Positions 11,560 through 22,965 of a stretch of DNA of 64,000 bases are shown here, piece by piece; position 1 is the stretch's first letter; each line of letters begins with the position of its first letter. This DNA is from Megaleporinus macrocephalus (lineage: Eukaryota > Chordata > Actinopteri > Characiformes > Anostomidae), in assembly GCA_021613375.1 (NCBI GenBank), contig CM038726.1:14255841-14319840 (forward strand), read 5' to 3'. Below the pieces are notes generated by a model, which was not told where the DNA came from, did not search any database, and saw only the letters and a program-made list of their open reading frames with translations. The position numbers and the translations under genes are program-made.

Positions 11560-12225
11560 GGATGGTCGTCCCTCTTTTCCCCGTTGCTCTCTACAGTGCT
11601 AGCCAGTGTGGGTGTCTTTTTAGCCAAGTTTCCAGACAGACCAGTTCAGCGAATGAGTTTGTCTTCTGCGAGGCCATGCTGTTGTGATGGATGCAGTATG
11701 TGGTTTAGTGTTGTCTTACTCAAATATGCAAGGCCTTCCTTGAAAGAGTCACTGTCTGGATGGGAGCATATGTTGTTCTAGACCCTCTATACACTGTTCA
11801 GCAGTGAGGGTGCCTTTCCAGATGTGTAAGCTGCCCACGCCTTGGGCACTAATGCAACACCATACCATCAGTGATGCAGGCTTTTGGAACCGTGTGCTAA
11901 TAAAGAGGTGGAAGGACCCTCTCCTCTTGAGCCACAAGACACGGCATCCATTGTAGTGCTGCCTGGGGGCCTAAAGATCACAAACATTCAGTATCAACCG
12001 TCGTCCTTGTCCTTTGCGCACAGGGATTTCTCCAGCTTCTCTGAATTTTTAATGATATTATGTACTGTAGATAGTGGGACATCCGCAATTTTCTCCATCT
12101 TTGCTTCTAAGAGACTCTAAACGAGCTCTTCTATAAGACCTGCTAATCATTGCATCCATTACATTAATTTACAGTTTGTGCAGCGTCCCAACTTTTTTGG
12201 AATTGGGTTTGTAATACGTTGCATC
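11560..12225 (-). mobile_element. Internally deleted Tc1/mariner-type transposon
   Basis: On the minus strand the copy starts near 12225 with the end motif CCAATTCCAAAAAAGTTGGG, which I recognise from fish Tc1-type elements. It continues through a DNA-binding-region remnant (ATTCAGAGAAGCTGGAGAAA, 12050-12000) and then jumps into the catalytic region at about 11950. The middle of the transposase is deleted and the left end is eroded. The element cannot move by itself. Confidence 0.75.
11640..11937 (-). pseudogene. Tc1-like transposase fragment (broken)
   Basis: The minus-strand translation gives MVWCCISAQGVGSLHIWKG and LEQHMLPSRQ, then an in-frame stop, then LFQGRPCIF, a second stop, then DNTKPHTASITTAWPRR and LNWSVW. 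These match the DDE catalytic region of Tc1-type transposases. DNTKPHTA includes the second catalytic aspartate. At least two stop codons and the missing N-terminal part make it a relic. The downstream third catalytic residue region is not recognisable. Confidence 0.8.
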
Positions 12226-15200
12226 AGCAGCAATTGAAAAAAAGTGGTTGCGCCGCCCATGTCTTGACTCAGTTTGACTCAATTTAAAAAAATCATAATA
12301 AATTAACCACCAAAGTAGTTATTGAACATTGGTGTATAACAATATATCTAAATGCTGTATTAAAGCACCAAGCCATCCATCATTGCTGGATACACTGCGA
12401 GCTTGTGTACATACTAAGAACAGAATTAGATCACTTGTAACTGATTGATTTAGCCAGAGTAGCAAAAGATGACCAAAGGATATTCATATTCATGTGTTTG
12501 AGATACAAATAAATGAAATTAACTTTGACAGATTGTCAATATTGTTATTATTCCTGAGTAACTGTTTTTCAGGATGCTAGAATATGCACCATGATGAAAA
12601 CGTTTACACATCTACCTGTAAGAAAGGCTTGGGCTGTATAAAAGCATACAGTTTAGTAGTTGCATTGGCTTTGGTTGCGTATTTGCTTTTCCAGTGGCTC
12701 ACTGTATTTTGTGGTTATGTATGTTTGAATCATTTTCTTCTTTTTCTCGTCCCCCCCGTGTGTTCTCAGTTTACAAAAGCCCGCTTGAGGATGTGAAAGA
12801 GCTCTGTGTCTGTGTATGTATTTGTGTTTCCTGTAGCTCTTGACCACCTCTTGGGTCTTCGTAACCAATCTGTGTACTCGTTCGCTGTGCTATATAAACT
12901 CAAGCCATTATGCATTGCAGATGCTCTGTCTAGACTGCCTTCATCACACTTTCCACTCAAAGTTTGTACAGTCTACCTGAATTTCTCAGATTTCTCCGCC
13001 AACGATCATACCGTTGCTGACTCGGCCTAATTTGCTTATTTCTTTCCATTTTTGCAAGTCATCATCAGTTTCTGTGGGGATCTCTCTTTGTAGTTACTGT
13101 AGTTTTGGCTCTAAACTATGGGGAGCTATGTTTTGCTTCATTATGGGTGATCGCCTCGTTTAAAAATTCCACTATATAAATTTTCATCTGTGCCCACAAA
13201 AGGATAATTACCCATCTCCGCACTTGGAAAAAGTTCTGGCAGTGTCAAATGATATATGACAAGTCTGTCAGCACTGTTTAAAATCACTATCTCGCATAGT
13301 AGAGAGTTTTCCAGGCGAATGCTTCCCTTGTTCATGCTGTGCATTTCCAATGTTAAGTCACTTCACTCACACACTGAAAAGCTTACAGTAACACTTTCTG
13401 TGAGTGCCATGACTATAACAACCTATGAACACATTCGGGTTACAATGCATTCATAAGACACCATAAACATGACTAATAAAAATGCATTCCTCTTCACAGC
13501 CATGCTTATTAAGCAGTGTTAACATCACACATTATAAACAGTGTTAATAACCCATTGAAAGAGCTCCTCCTATATTATGAGTGAGATTTTAAGTTGAGGT
13601 ATTTACTGAAACACTTTAACATACAATATAAAACACAATACAAGCTTTACCTGTCAGAGTTTAAACTAATGCTGCCAACAATTACCCAGCGTGGGAAAAC
13701 CAGTGTATACCACTGTTACCAGGCACTAACCTAACAGCATGTATAATAAATACTAGTAGCATTGCTTAGCAGTGTTACAAAGTGCAGGTTACTGGCGAGT
13801 AAGGTTAGAATTGCTTTAGTATGCATACATAGAGTGTTTAGTAAGTTTAGTGACCACTTGAGGTAAATATGCTAATATTTAACAGTAAAATTGAATTAGA
13901 CATTTATTATTAGTGTTAGCATTTTTTTTAATGCAAGTGAAGGGCTGATAAAAGAGAACAGGTGTGTACCTGTGTTCTCAGAGGAGTAATTTGATAATTC
14001 TGTTAATTTCTTGCACACATTGTATCTACATATTTATTATGAATGAGTAGATTATGGATATGAATGAGTCTGATTCTGATTACCTCAGATGGAGACATCG
14101 CACCCAGCTGGTCTCAAGAACAGCTTCCACTTGCACCTTATTACCCCAAGACTGAGACACGAAAGAGTCTTTGATGGTTGTAGACTTAAATACTACAACA
14201 CTAAGAAAAAGTATATATTTCTTATATTTTTTATGTTTGCCATCTTTAATCAAAACATTAATAAAATGTTTAAAAAACCCTAAAAAACCCTACTTCACAT
14301 GTTTATTTTCTGTCTTTAATATCTGTTTCGGACAGGAATTTTCATTTTGGTGCATTACCAATAATAAAAAAGATAGAGCAGACCGCTGCTGACAGTAATC
14401 TATGTGTAGCAGTGGAAAATGCATACAGCAGTGTTTCTCATAGTATCTAATGATATTGTTTCCAGAAGATATACTATTCTGCAGTTCTTCATTTACAGTA
14501 GCACATTTTCCTCGTTCACTACAATGCCTGCTTAAAACATACATCTGGTTTTCAGGCGGAAGCCTCAAAAACTCAGGAGCACCAATATTCATAACTGTTT
14601 TCTTTCTTTTTTATGGTGTGTGATGTGGCGGTTAGTATCCAGTTGCAGAAAGAGTTGCCCAGTTGGCCAGTGTCCACTTCCAGATGGACATGCCCATACT
14701 TTCAGTGTTCTGTTTAACACAGTGTTCAAATTCAAACACCAGGCTACCCTGTAGACTCATGAATGTAATATGCTGAACCTATTTTCTTTAATGAAGCAAT
14801 AAGCCACGAGAGGACACGTTAGTTGTTGCAGTTCTTAAGTCCAATCTCACAACCATACACTAACGTCTTGGTCTTGTTCCAGAGAAAAGTTTATTCATTC
14901 TTCTGCCAATCAGTGTAGTCCATTTTTTTCTAATCAGGGTAGAAACTATGTAAATCTACGCTTAAAGGTCTAACAGTGGTTTGATCTGTGCACTTTTGGA
15001 GGAGCATGTCTTCACCTTTTCTTAACCTGTGTTTTAAAACAGAGCAATGAAATATAAAGATGGAGTGATTAAGTGTTTGGACTTGATGCAGTTAAACAAT
15101 ATGATTGCAATGCAATACGATGCAGTTATGTTTCATATCTAAAGGTACAGAAAATCAGCCCTTACCAGAGGGGTATTACAGTGACAGTTCAGTACCAGTT

Positions 15201-15276
15201 TGTTTAGGCTATTATTGTCCAAACACATAACGATCCACTATTAATCCAAAGCACAGAGCTTTTCAAATCGTCATAT
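12226..15276. other. Intron-like non-coding sequence
   Basis: No exon recognised. A stretch at 13385-13560 (ACAACCTATGAACACATTC and CATAAGACACCATAAACATG) resembles a common fish interspersed repeat whose name I do not know. The rest shows no clear structure. Confidence 0.4.
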
Positions 15277-15471
15277 CCAAAGAAAAACAAGTATCTCTAA
15301 AACTTTACAGGAAAGAACAAAACAGTCTTTACTTTTAATGCATTGGATCAGTGGGTCAGTGGATCCAGACATTTCTATTGGTCCATTCATTATAAAATGT
15401 TCACACAGCTGTTGTTTGTAAATGGTGTAAAATATATGCAGATAAATGCAGATGCATGTTTTTCTTTGGAC
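15277..15471. mobile_element. MITE-like element with inverted ends
   Basis: It begins CCAAAGAAAAACAAGTATCTC and ends CATGTTTTTCTTTGGAC, so the ends are inverted repeats. The inside contains CATTTCTATTGGTCCATTCA, also found (inverted or direct) in related pieces at 1130-1235, 55045-55180, 55603-55750 and 61067-61182. At about 195 bp with no coding potential, it fits a small non-autonomous DNA element. Confidence 0.6.
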
Positions 15472-18239
15472 AGCATTTTTAACAATCTGTAAAAATCTTT
15501 AACAATCTGTAACAGTCTGTTTTGTAATACCTAGTCTAGACTCTGTGGCTGAATATTATTAACATTGTTCATCATGCTTCTCGTTGCCGTTGTCGTCCGC
15601 GTTAATGTGGCCTAGTGTCACATTTTTACTGACCAATGACTATTAAGTATCTCCAAAATGATAAACTTACAACAAAATGTAACTTTAAAAGTTGAATAAA
15701 TTTCATTTCAAGCCACTTTTAAGCATTTCTGCTGGTATATCAAGAAAATGTTCACATAGGCAGCTGTTGATGTAGGAAATTTAGAAACGTATTTTCTTTC
15801 TTTTTTATTTTCTGACAGCGATGTTGTGATTAATGTAGTTATAAAGGGTGGATACCACCTAACAGATGCTATTACCACAATGTTGAGTATCTGCACATAT
15901 TAATATCACCTCGATACCCTCTTTTTTTCTTTTTTTCCCTTTCTCCTTACCAACTAAGCTGCTAATAACTTTGCTTAATCAGTCATCTAAATAACATCAT
16001 CTTGTGAACTCACCTGTGAATTCTAATCTACTTTTTTTTTAAACAAATCTAATTTTAAAGTGAAACCTCATGTGAAACATTTCTGTGATAGTTTAGATTA
16101 ATGGACTATATCAGATGATAATTTTCTTTTCTGATATGCACTTCAATGATTTTCCCCTGTATCTGACTGATACTAATACAGAGTAGTTAATTGCATTCTA
16201 TTGAGTTGTGTTTGTTTTGAGTAAAGAACTTTTTAAACAATATTTGACAACATCCAGGTGTCGCCCACATCAGTGGATTTAAAGCCCTAACCGCCCAGAA
16301 TTTAAATATAGTGATGTTTGGCTGAGGACAAGTATGAATTAGTGTGCAGGTATGTTCACATCACCTTATTTAAATGACTTCTTTGTTTTCTATTACATTT
16401 ACCTGCCGATCCACATGGTATAAGGTATGTCCTCATACGTAAGTTTCCAGATTTTTCAAGTAAACTTTGTCCAGAAATGTGCAGCAGCACAGATGGACCA
16501 TAGTCCATTTGCTGTCCATGGACGGAGCTGTTCAAGGTTTTCTTAAGAGAGTAAGAATACAGACCTCTTTGTTAGATGATATTTTGACCTAGACGGAGTG
16601 CAGGTGCTCTGGTGGAGCGTTTAAAGAAGATTTTTCTTTCTTTTCCATCTCGCTTAATTTGGGTTTGACAGATATGGTTTAGCTTGGACAGATACGAAGC
16701 TCAATTCAAATGAAGCAGGTATAAAGCCCAAGGCCTGAGGCTTGATTGGCAAGTAAATAGTGATTATTTTGAAAATGGTCTACAATTAATGTGCTTTTTT
16801 AAAAAAAAGTGTAACAAAAAAAGGAAACAAATCCCAAAGTTTTTTTTTTAAGTGCACTTAACTTTTTTGCCAGCATCACAGTATGTGTTAACTCATCTTG
16901 AAGGTTTGCTGGCAGCAGCGCTGAAAATCTGGAGCGGAGACGGTATCCTGTGCAAGCTGTGTCTAGCACGTTTTATCGAACATTAACATTCAGTCCATTT
17001 CTTTTTTTTATGGCTTTGTGCCACTGATAGACTTCGGGGTAGCTCTGCTAACAATTTGCACCATCACAATCTCTGTCTTGTGTCTTGTTTTTGGCACTAA
17101 CGTGGCTGTCATTGTTTTTTGGGAAAAGGCCTCATCTGAAAACATGAGGTTTTATGGTGGGACATGCTCTGCGCTCAAGTAGAAAAGAGTTCGTGTGATC
17201 GAAACAGTGGTTTGCTCTTATTTTATTTAGTCATACTTTGATCAGTAGTTCTTTTTCAATTTGTCGTTTTCACGTCTCGTACGGCTTTAGAAGCTTGCTT
17301 GTGCCCTGCGGCCACTGTCTCGCAATGTAGCTCGTGCTACGACATTAAAAGTGAAAAAGTCCGTTTTTTTTTTTTTTGTTTTTTTTTTTAAACTTCTCTG
17401 TAGAGTTTTAATGTGTGCTTGTATATAGAGTTTACTAGTGCTAATGTGTACAAGCTGTAGGCATCGCCCCCCCCCAAAGTCTTATAAACCAGTGAGTTCT
17501 CAGCTTCCATGAGCTCATGCCCTGACCAGTAAGACTGGGTTTTTTTTAATGGGACAGATGGGAAAGAAGAGATGATGAGGTGATGCATGTAGAACCGTGT
17601 GGCTGTTTGAGTTGGCAGGTTTGTGGTTCTGTATAAAGGAGAGTTTTGTCAGCAGAGCTACAGTGTATACTACTGTGTCCGTCTGGCTAAAGTTGGGTTT
17701 TTGGGTTGGTGATATTTTTGGAATGGTAACATGTTGCTTGCTGTTGCTGCTTCCTTGAGTTAAAGTGAGATGCCAGTCTCATTTGTCTGATGATCTAATA
17801 AATCCGATCTGCCACAGGAAATAGGGTTTTGTAATATGTTTTGCTGTTTGATATTACTGTTACTTAAAAACCCAAAACAATGAATCCAATCAACACAATC
17901 CAAACATTACTATGCAGATGTAAAAAAATTATCTCCTGTGTCAAATTCTGATGAATAAAAAGTATTATTAAAAAACTGCATGTCTGAATACTAAAATTAA
18001 TGCAGTTACTAGTAAGTTTGTTCACCATTTCTGCTGTGAAGCATCTTATAGATCCACTCACTGTTTAGTGGCCGCATCCCAAAATAGTCTTTTTCTGCTA
18101 CTTTGCAAATTTGCAGCATGAAAGAGCCTATTATTGCAAAAACCCCTCTCTATAAAATGCAACCAGCCGAAGAACTGCCTGTGGAACATCACTGGTTGCT
18201 GTTGGAGGCTCTATTAAACTGGGAAATGAAGAGCTGCTT
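15472..18239. other. Intron-like non-coding sequence
   Basis: No gene recognised. It contains short homopolymer runs (for example T runs near 17364-17390 and C run near 17467) and AT-rich stretches. Open frames are short and featureless. Confidence 0.4.
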
Positions 18240-18380
18240 GTAAAAAATCTATATTAAACTAAGAAGTGAATTAAATGATCTATGCTGTAATCTGCATTCT
18301 GTTAGATCCACGCTACCCCAACAGCAGCCCCTTCTCCTGAATGTCCTGCTCCAAAAGCTCAAACACATACAGCATAGACG
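18240..18380 (+). repeat. Local duplication A, copy 1
   Basis: TAAAAAATCTATATTAAACT, then GATCCACGCT, then TCTCCTGAATGT and TGCTCCAAAAGCTCA are repeated in the same order at 18824-18935. This copy has about 25 extra bases in the middle. Confidence 0.7.
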
Positions 18381-18390
18381 TACAGTGTAG

Positions 18391-18690
18391 AATTCAGCTT
18401 TACAGTGTTTTCCATGTATGTCATAGTAAAGGATGACCTTTCAAAGTGCATTCATACAGTCAACTCATGCTTACTGAGTACGAGTACTCTGTACTAGAAG
18501 AACGTCTTGTAAACCCAACACATTTGTTTCGATCAGGTTGTTTAGTTCTGTTTCCCTCTAAGTAAATCGCAGGGAAAGGGAATCTCAGGCAGCAGAGTAA
18601 ATATTAAGCAGACAGAAAGCACATGCCCAGAAAGAAAAATCAGTGTATGTTTAGATGTTTTGTCATTTGAACTGTTCTTTCAAAACAGTC
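18391..18690 (+). repeat. Local duplication B, copy 1
   Basis: This block is repeated at 22213-22455 in the same orientation. Shared pieces include CATGTATGTCA, AAAGGATGAC, CTCATGCTTACTGAGTACG, GATCAGGTT, AATCTCAGGCAGCA, GAAAGCACATGCCCAGAA and TTTAGATGTTTTGTCATTT. Copy 1 has an extra stretch around 18497-18530 and 18541-18565. Confidence 0.75.
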
Positions 18691-18823
18691 TTCAAATACG
18701 TTGCCGTGAAGATTTTATTTGCTATAAACAAAACAACAGAAACCCGGTAACAGGAGTCTCCTATTCACGTAACCATGTGGAAAATACGCTCAGTAGTTTC
18801 TAACTGGAAAATAAAAGGCTGCG

Positions 18824-18935
18824 TATAAAAAATCTATATTAAACTGAGGAGTGAGATCCATGCTGCCTCATTAGCAGTGCCCCCCCTCTCCTGAATGTTC
18901 TGCTCCAAAAGCTCACACATACAGTATAGATTGGT
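18824..18935 (+). repeat. Local duplication A, copy 2
   Basis: Diverged repeat of 18240-18380: TAAAAAATCTATATTAAACT, GATCCATGCTGCC, CTCCTGAATGTTCTGCTCC and ACACATACAGTATAG. Confidence 0.7.
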
Positions 18936-19236
18936 GTATGCTGAAAGTTCTAGATCAACTGGGGTTTTAGGAAACCACCCACTTCTTTAGTTATGAAAAT
19001 TAAATGGTGCTCATCATAATTACATTTCAGTTTAGTTTTTAAATGTGTGCATCCATTCACTCAAAAATGATAATAATAACTAAAAACTAAATAAAAACTA
19101 AAAAAACTTTGAAACATTTCATATAAAATAATGTTCCTAGATACTCAAATACACAATAGATTAAAACCTTTATTATGGGAAATTTGGGAAATTTAACCCA
19201 ATTACATGGAACTTACATGAACTACCTGAATCCAGG

Positions 19237-19291
19237 AAAAAAAAAAAAATATATATATATATAAAAATATATATATGTGTGTGTGTGTGTG
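19237..19291. repeat. Poly-A, (AT)n and (GT)n microsatellite
   Basis: Thirteen A, then AT repeats interrupted by AAAA, then about eight GT repeats. Confidence 0.9.
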
Positions 19292-19515
19292 TCTTTTTGT
19301 CCAGAAGCCAGATCTGCATTTCAGTGTAGAGAAAATAGCAGCAAATTAAAATTACAATTATATATTTTCCCTAAATTGTTCACCCAACTACACTGGCTGT
19401 CGAATACCTGTTTCCCAAACTAACTCTGCATGTTGTGAGCGTTTGGCTTGGGAGATCTTTCTTTTCATTGTGGTGCTCATGTTAACATGTTCACGCTGTC
19501 ATACCTTTGACACAG

Positions 19516-21237
19516 CAAAGGTGTCAAAAGTATTTACATTCATTACTCAGGCAGAAGTATAGATACTAGGGTTTAAAAAAAACTCAAGCTTTTTATTCAA
19601 GTAAAAGTGTAAAAGTACTGCTTACAAAACTACTTAAAGTATAAAAGTAAAAGTAATGTAAGGGGAGAAAATGCCATTCAGGACAAAAGCTTAGGCCACA
19701 CCACAGGGGTCTATAGTGCACTAGCCCACCTCCCCCCAAAAAACATTCTTCTAAAAGCTATAATGACTATAATGTTATATTAAAATGTTAATGTTGATAC
19801 ATTAGAGATGCGCTAGGCTTCCTGTTTCAGCCGCATATACACCCATTGAAAATGAATGTATTTTAGTACAATGTAAATATATTAAAGAAGCTTATCTGTG
19901 TACTATTGAGTATTAACATGTGTTTCATGGAGCAGAAGATATGATGACTAGTTGCCTATAGGTATTGTAATGGAGCAAAAAGTCAAATTTCAAAGACATG
20001 TTATTAATAACCTTTACTGGAATATAAATGTACATGAATGAAAACAAGCTGAAAATGAAATAGGAGTAACAAGACTATGTTTAAAATGTAAGGAGTAGAA
20101 AGTACAGATAATGGAGTGTAAATGTAAGGAGTAGAAAGTACAGATAATGGAGTGTAAATGTAAGGAGTAGAAAGTACAGATAATGGAGTGTAAATGTAAG
20201 GAGTAGAAAGTACTGATAATGGAGTGTAAATGTAAGGAGTAGAAAGTACTGATAATGGAGTGTAAATGTAAGGAGTAGAAAGTACTGATAATGGAGTGTA
20301 AATGTAAGGAGTAGAAAGTACTGATAATGGAGTGTAAATGTAAGGAGTAGAAAGTACAGATAATGGAGTGTAAATTTAAGGAGTAGAAAGTACTGATAAT
20401 GGAGTGTAAATGTAAGGAGTAGAAAGTACTGATAATGGAGTGTAAATGTAAGGAGTAGAAAGTACTGATAATGGAGTGTAAATGTAGGGAGTAGAAAGTA
20501 CTGATAATGGAGTGTAAATGTAAGGAGTAGAAAGTACAGATAATGGAGTGTAAATGTAAGGAGTAGAAAGTACAGATAATGGAGTGTAAATGTAAGGAGT
20601 AGAAAGTACAGATAATGGAGTGTAAATGTAAGGAGTAGAAAGTACTGATAATGGAGTGTAAATGTAAGGAGTAGAAAGTACTGATAATGGAGTGTAAATG
20701 TAAGGAGTAGAAAGTACTGATAATGGAGTGTAAATGTAAGGAGTAGAAAGTACTGATAATGGAGTGTAAATGTAAGGAGTAGAAAGTACAGATAATGGAG
20801 TGTAAATGTAAGGAGTAGAAAGTACTGATAATGGAGTGTAAATGTAAGGAGTAGAAAGTACTGATAATGGAGTGTAAATGTAAGGAGTAGAAAGTACAGA
20901 TAATGGAGTGTAAATGTAAGGAGTAGAAAGTACAGATAATGGAGTGTAAATGTAAGGAGTAGAAAGTACAGATAATGGAGTGTAAATGTAAGGAGTAGAA
21001 AGTACAGATAATGGAGTGTAAATGTAAAGAGTAGAAAGTACTGATAATGGAGTGTAAATGTAAGGAGTAGAAAGTACAGATAATGGAGTGTAAATGTAAA
21101 GAGTAGAAAGTACAGATAATGGAGTGTAAATGTAAGGAGTCAGCTGAAAGATAATTACTCCAGTAAAGTATAAATAACCAAAATTTCTACTTAATGAAGA
21201 TAATAAAGTATTTGTACTCTGTTACTTGACACCTCTG
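19516..21237. mobile_element. Non-autonomous hAT-like element carrying a minisatellite
   Basis: The left end CAAAGGTGTCAAAAGTA and the right end TACTTGACACCTCTG form imperfect terminal inverted repeats of the CAGAGGTG type seen in hAT elements. The interior has the AAAGTAAAAGTA and GTACTCTGTTACTT motifs typical of a widespread fish repeat. Most of the 1.7 kb is a 36-bp minisatellite (20083-21140). I could not find a matching 8-bp target duplication, so the exact ends and the superfamily remain tentative. A related fragment lies at 51075-51185. Confidence 0.6.
20083..21140. repeat. 36-bp minisatellite, about 29 units
   Basis: Unit: ATGTAAGGAGTAGAAAGTAC, then A or T, then GATAATGGAGTGTAA. The copies are nearly identical. 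Most differences are a single A/T site (ACAGATA versus ACTGATA) arranged in runs, plus rare changes such as AAAGAG, TAGGGAG and AATTTAAGG. The low divergence implies recent expansion or homogenisation. Confidence 0.95.
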
Positions 21238-21249
21238 CTGCACAAGCAG

Positions 21250-22212
21250 AACTCCAGTGTGTCCCAAACATGTCACTGAAGAGACATGGCATTTAGAAAC
21301 TAGGCATCGGGCCTGATTTTTACACATACCATGCAGCAAAAGATGGTGATGTAAAACAAGTGACAAGCAGAAACCGCTTGTTTCGGAAGCTGTCAAAGAT
21401 AAAGTGTGTATCATATCCATTTACAAATGATATTTTTGAGAAAAGTCTCTGATTATTATGATTATTAGAACAATTTACATGCTACACAGTTCTTTAAGGT
21501 AAATATAGACATGCATACAGTCTTGTTGGGGCAGTGTTGGAAGAATAATCATGTCACTATGGACTGAATGAGTTCGATCAGCTTGTGCTCAGCATGTCCT
21601 CATCCTTCACTTTCTACTCTTATATTTCTGAAGATGTTTAAAAGAATGTAGATGCTGTTTTGCTCATAAGTGTTTAGCTTAGTGCCTCCATTTTAGTAGA
21701 ATAATATTTTAACACAGTATATCCAACTTTCACTTCTCTGTACTATATGTACTATGAGTGTATGTCAGAATAGTGAGCATGCGCTGACATCAGGAACTGG
21801 GTTTGGAGTCCTGGCAGAATTCTTATATGGTAAAGTACCATATAAAGTATTTTAGCCCACGTCAAACGTCATAAGGCCTGCTAGGATTTTAAACTGTAGC
21901 CCACCACTTGACCTGTTTGCTCTTTGTACCAGTCGTTCTTGGCCTGTTAGCTTGTAGTTCTAACCTTGAGCTAAGTTTCGCAGGCAAGTTAGTGTTTCAG
22001 GGGAGCGTGTGTATTTTTACAAGCAGTCATTCAGAGTTTGTTGTCGGGTCAAGTCTGGTGCATCTGTGGCAAGAGCAGGCGAAGAGCCAAACCGGGATGT
22101 CCCATCGCAACAGCAGATGGACTCTTCTTCAGATTTGCTTGTTTTTCACTGATGCGTACTGTCCTGCATCAATTTGTATCCCGCCAGGTCAGTGCTAGCA
22201 GAGCTGTTTAAC
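21250..22212. other. Non-coding sequence
   Basis: An open frame at 21908-22198 (96 codons) has no recognisable domain and no convincing splice context. I do not call a gene. Confidence 0.4.
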
Positions 22213-22455
22213 TAAAATTCAGCTTCACAGTGTTTCCCATGTATGTCAAAATAAAGGATGACATTTTACAGTGCACTATGAAAGTGAACTCATGCTTACT
22301 GAGTACGGGTACTCTTGTATTGATCAGGTTAATCGAAGGGAAAGGCAATCTCAGGCAGCATTGTAAATATTAACCAGAAAGAAAGCACATGCCCAGAAGT
22401 CAAACTCAATATTTGTTTAGATGTTTTGTCATTTTATAAACACCATCAAAATTTT
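22213..22455 (+). repeat. Local duplication B, copy 2
   Basis: Direct repeat of 18391-18690, about 3.8 kb away, with small deletions. It could be a segmental duplication or two insertions of an unnamed interspersed repeat. Confidence 0.75.
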
Positions 22456-22884
22456 CAAATAGTTCCCAATGCTGAGTCAGACTCGAAGGCAGTGAGGCAT
22501 GTTTGAAAAATAAAGGGATATGATAAAAGTAGAGTTGAGTAAAAGTTGTGGTTGTATCATATTGTCATGTTTAAATGGACCATAAAGCTAAACTGTAATT
22601 ACAGCTGCGTTATGTAAGCTTTTGGGTAAGAAGTTGTAATGTGTCAGGAGGAAAACAAAAAAAATACAAAAAATGTTGTCAGTCACCCTGACTAATAATT
22701 TAAAAATGAGATTTCAAGGTTTTTGTTTTTTTGTTTTTTACCATGTCATACGTTTACATATTAACAATTTGTAAAGTACATATAGTAGCTAAAGTGACAA
22801 TAGCAGCTATTTCACTTAACAGCGATGGCAGTCACCACATTCATCCACTCGGGGAAGGGCTCACAAACTCACAATGTCACAAAA

Positions 22885-22965
22885 TGTTTTCATGCATTGC
22901 GTGTGATTACTCATTTCCTCGAGAGAGGGCGCTCCAAATCTTACATAGTGTAGTTTTACTGTTAA
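22885..22965 (-). repeat. Short interspersed repeat family, copy 2
   Basis: GCATTGCGTGTGATTAC, then GAGAGAGGGCGCTCCAAATC and TTACATAGTGTAG align with copies at 11325, 36535 (inverted) and 54985. Confidence 0.5.
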
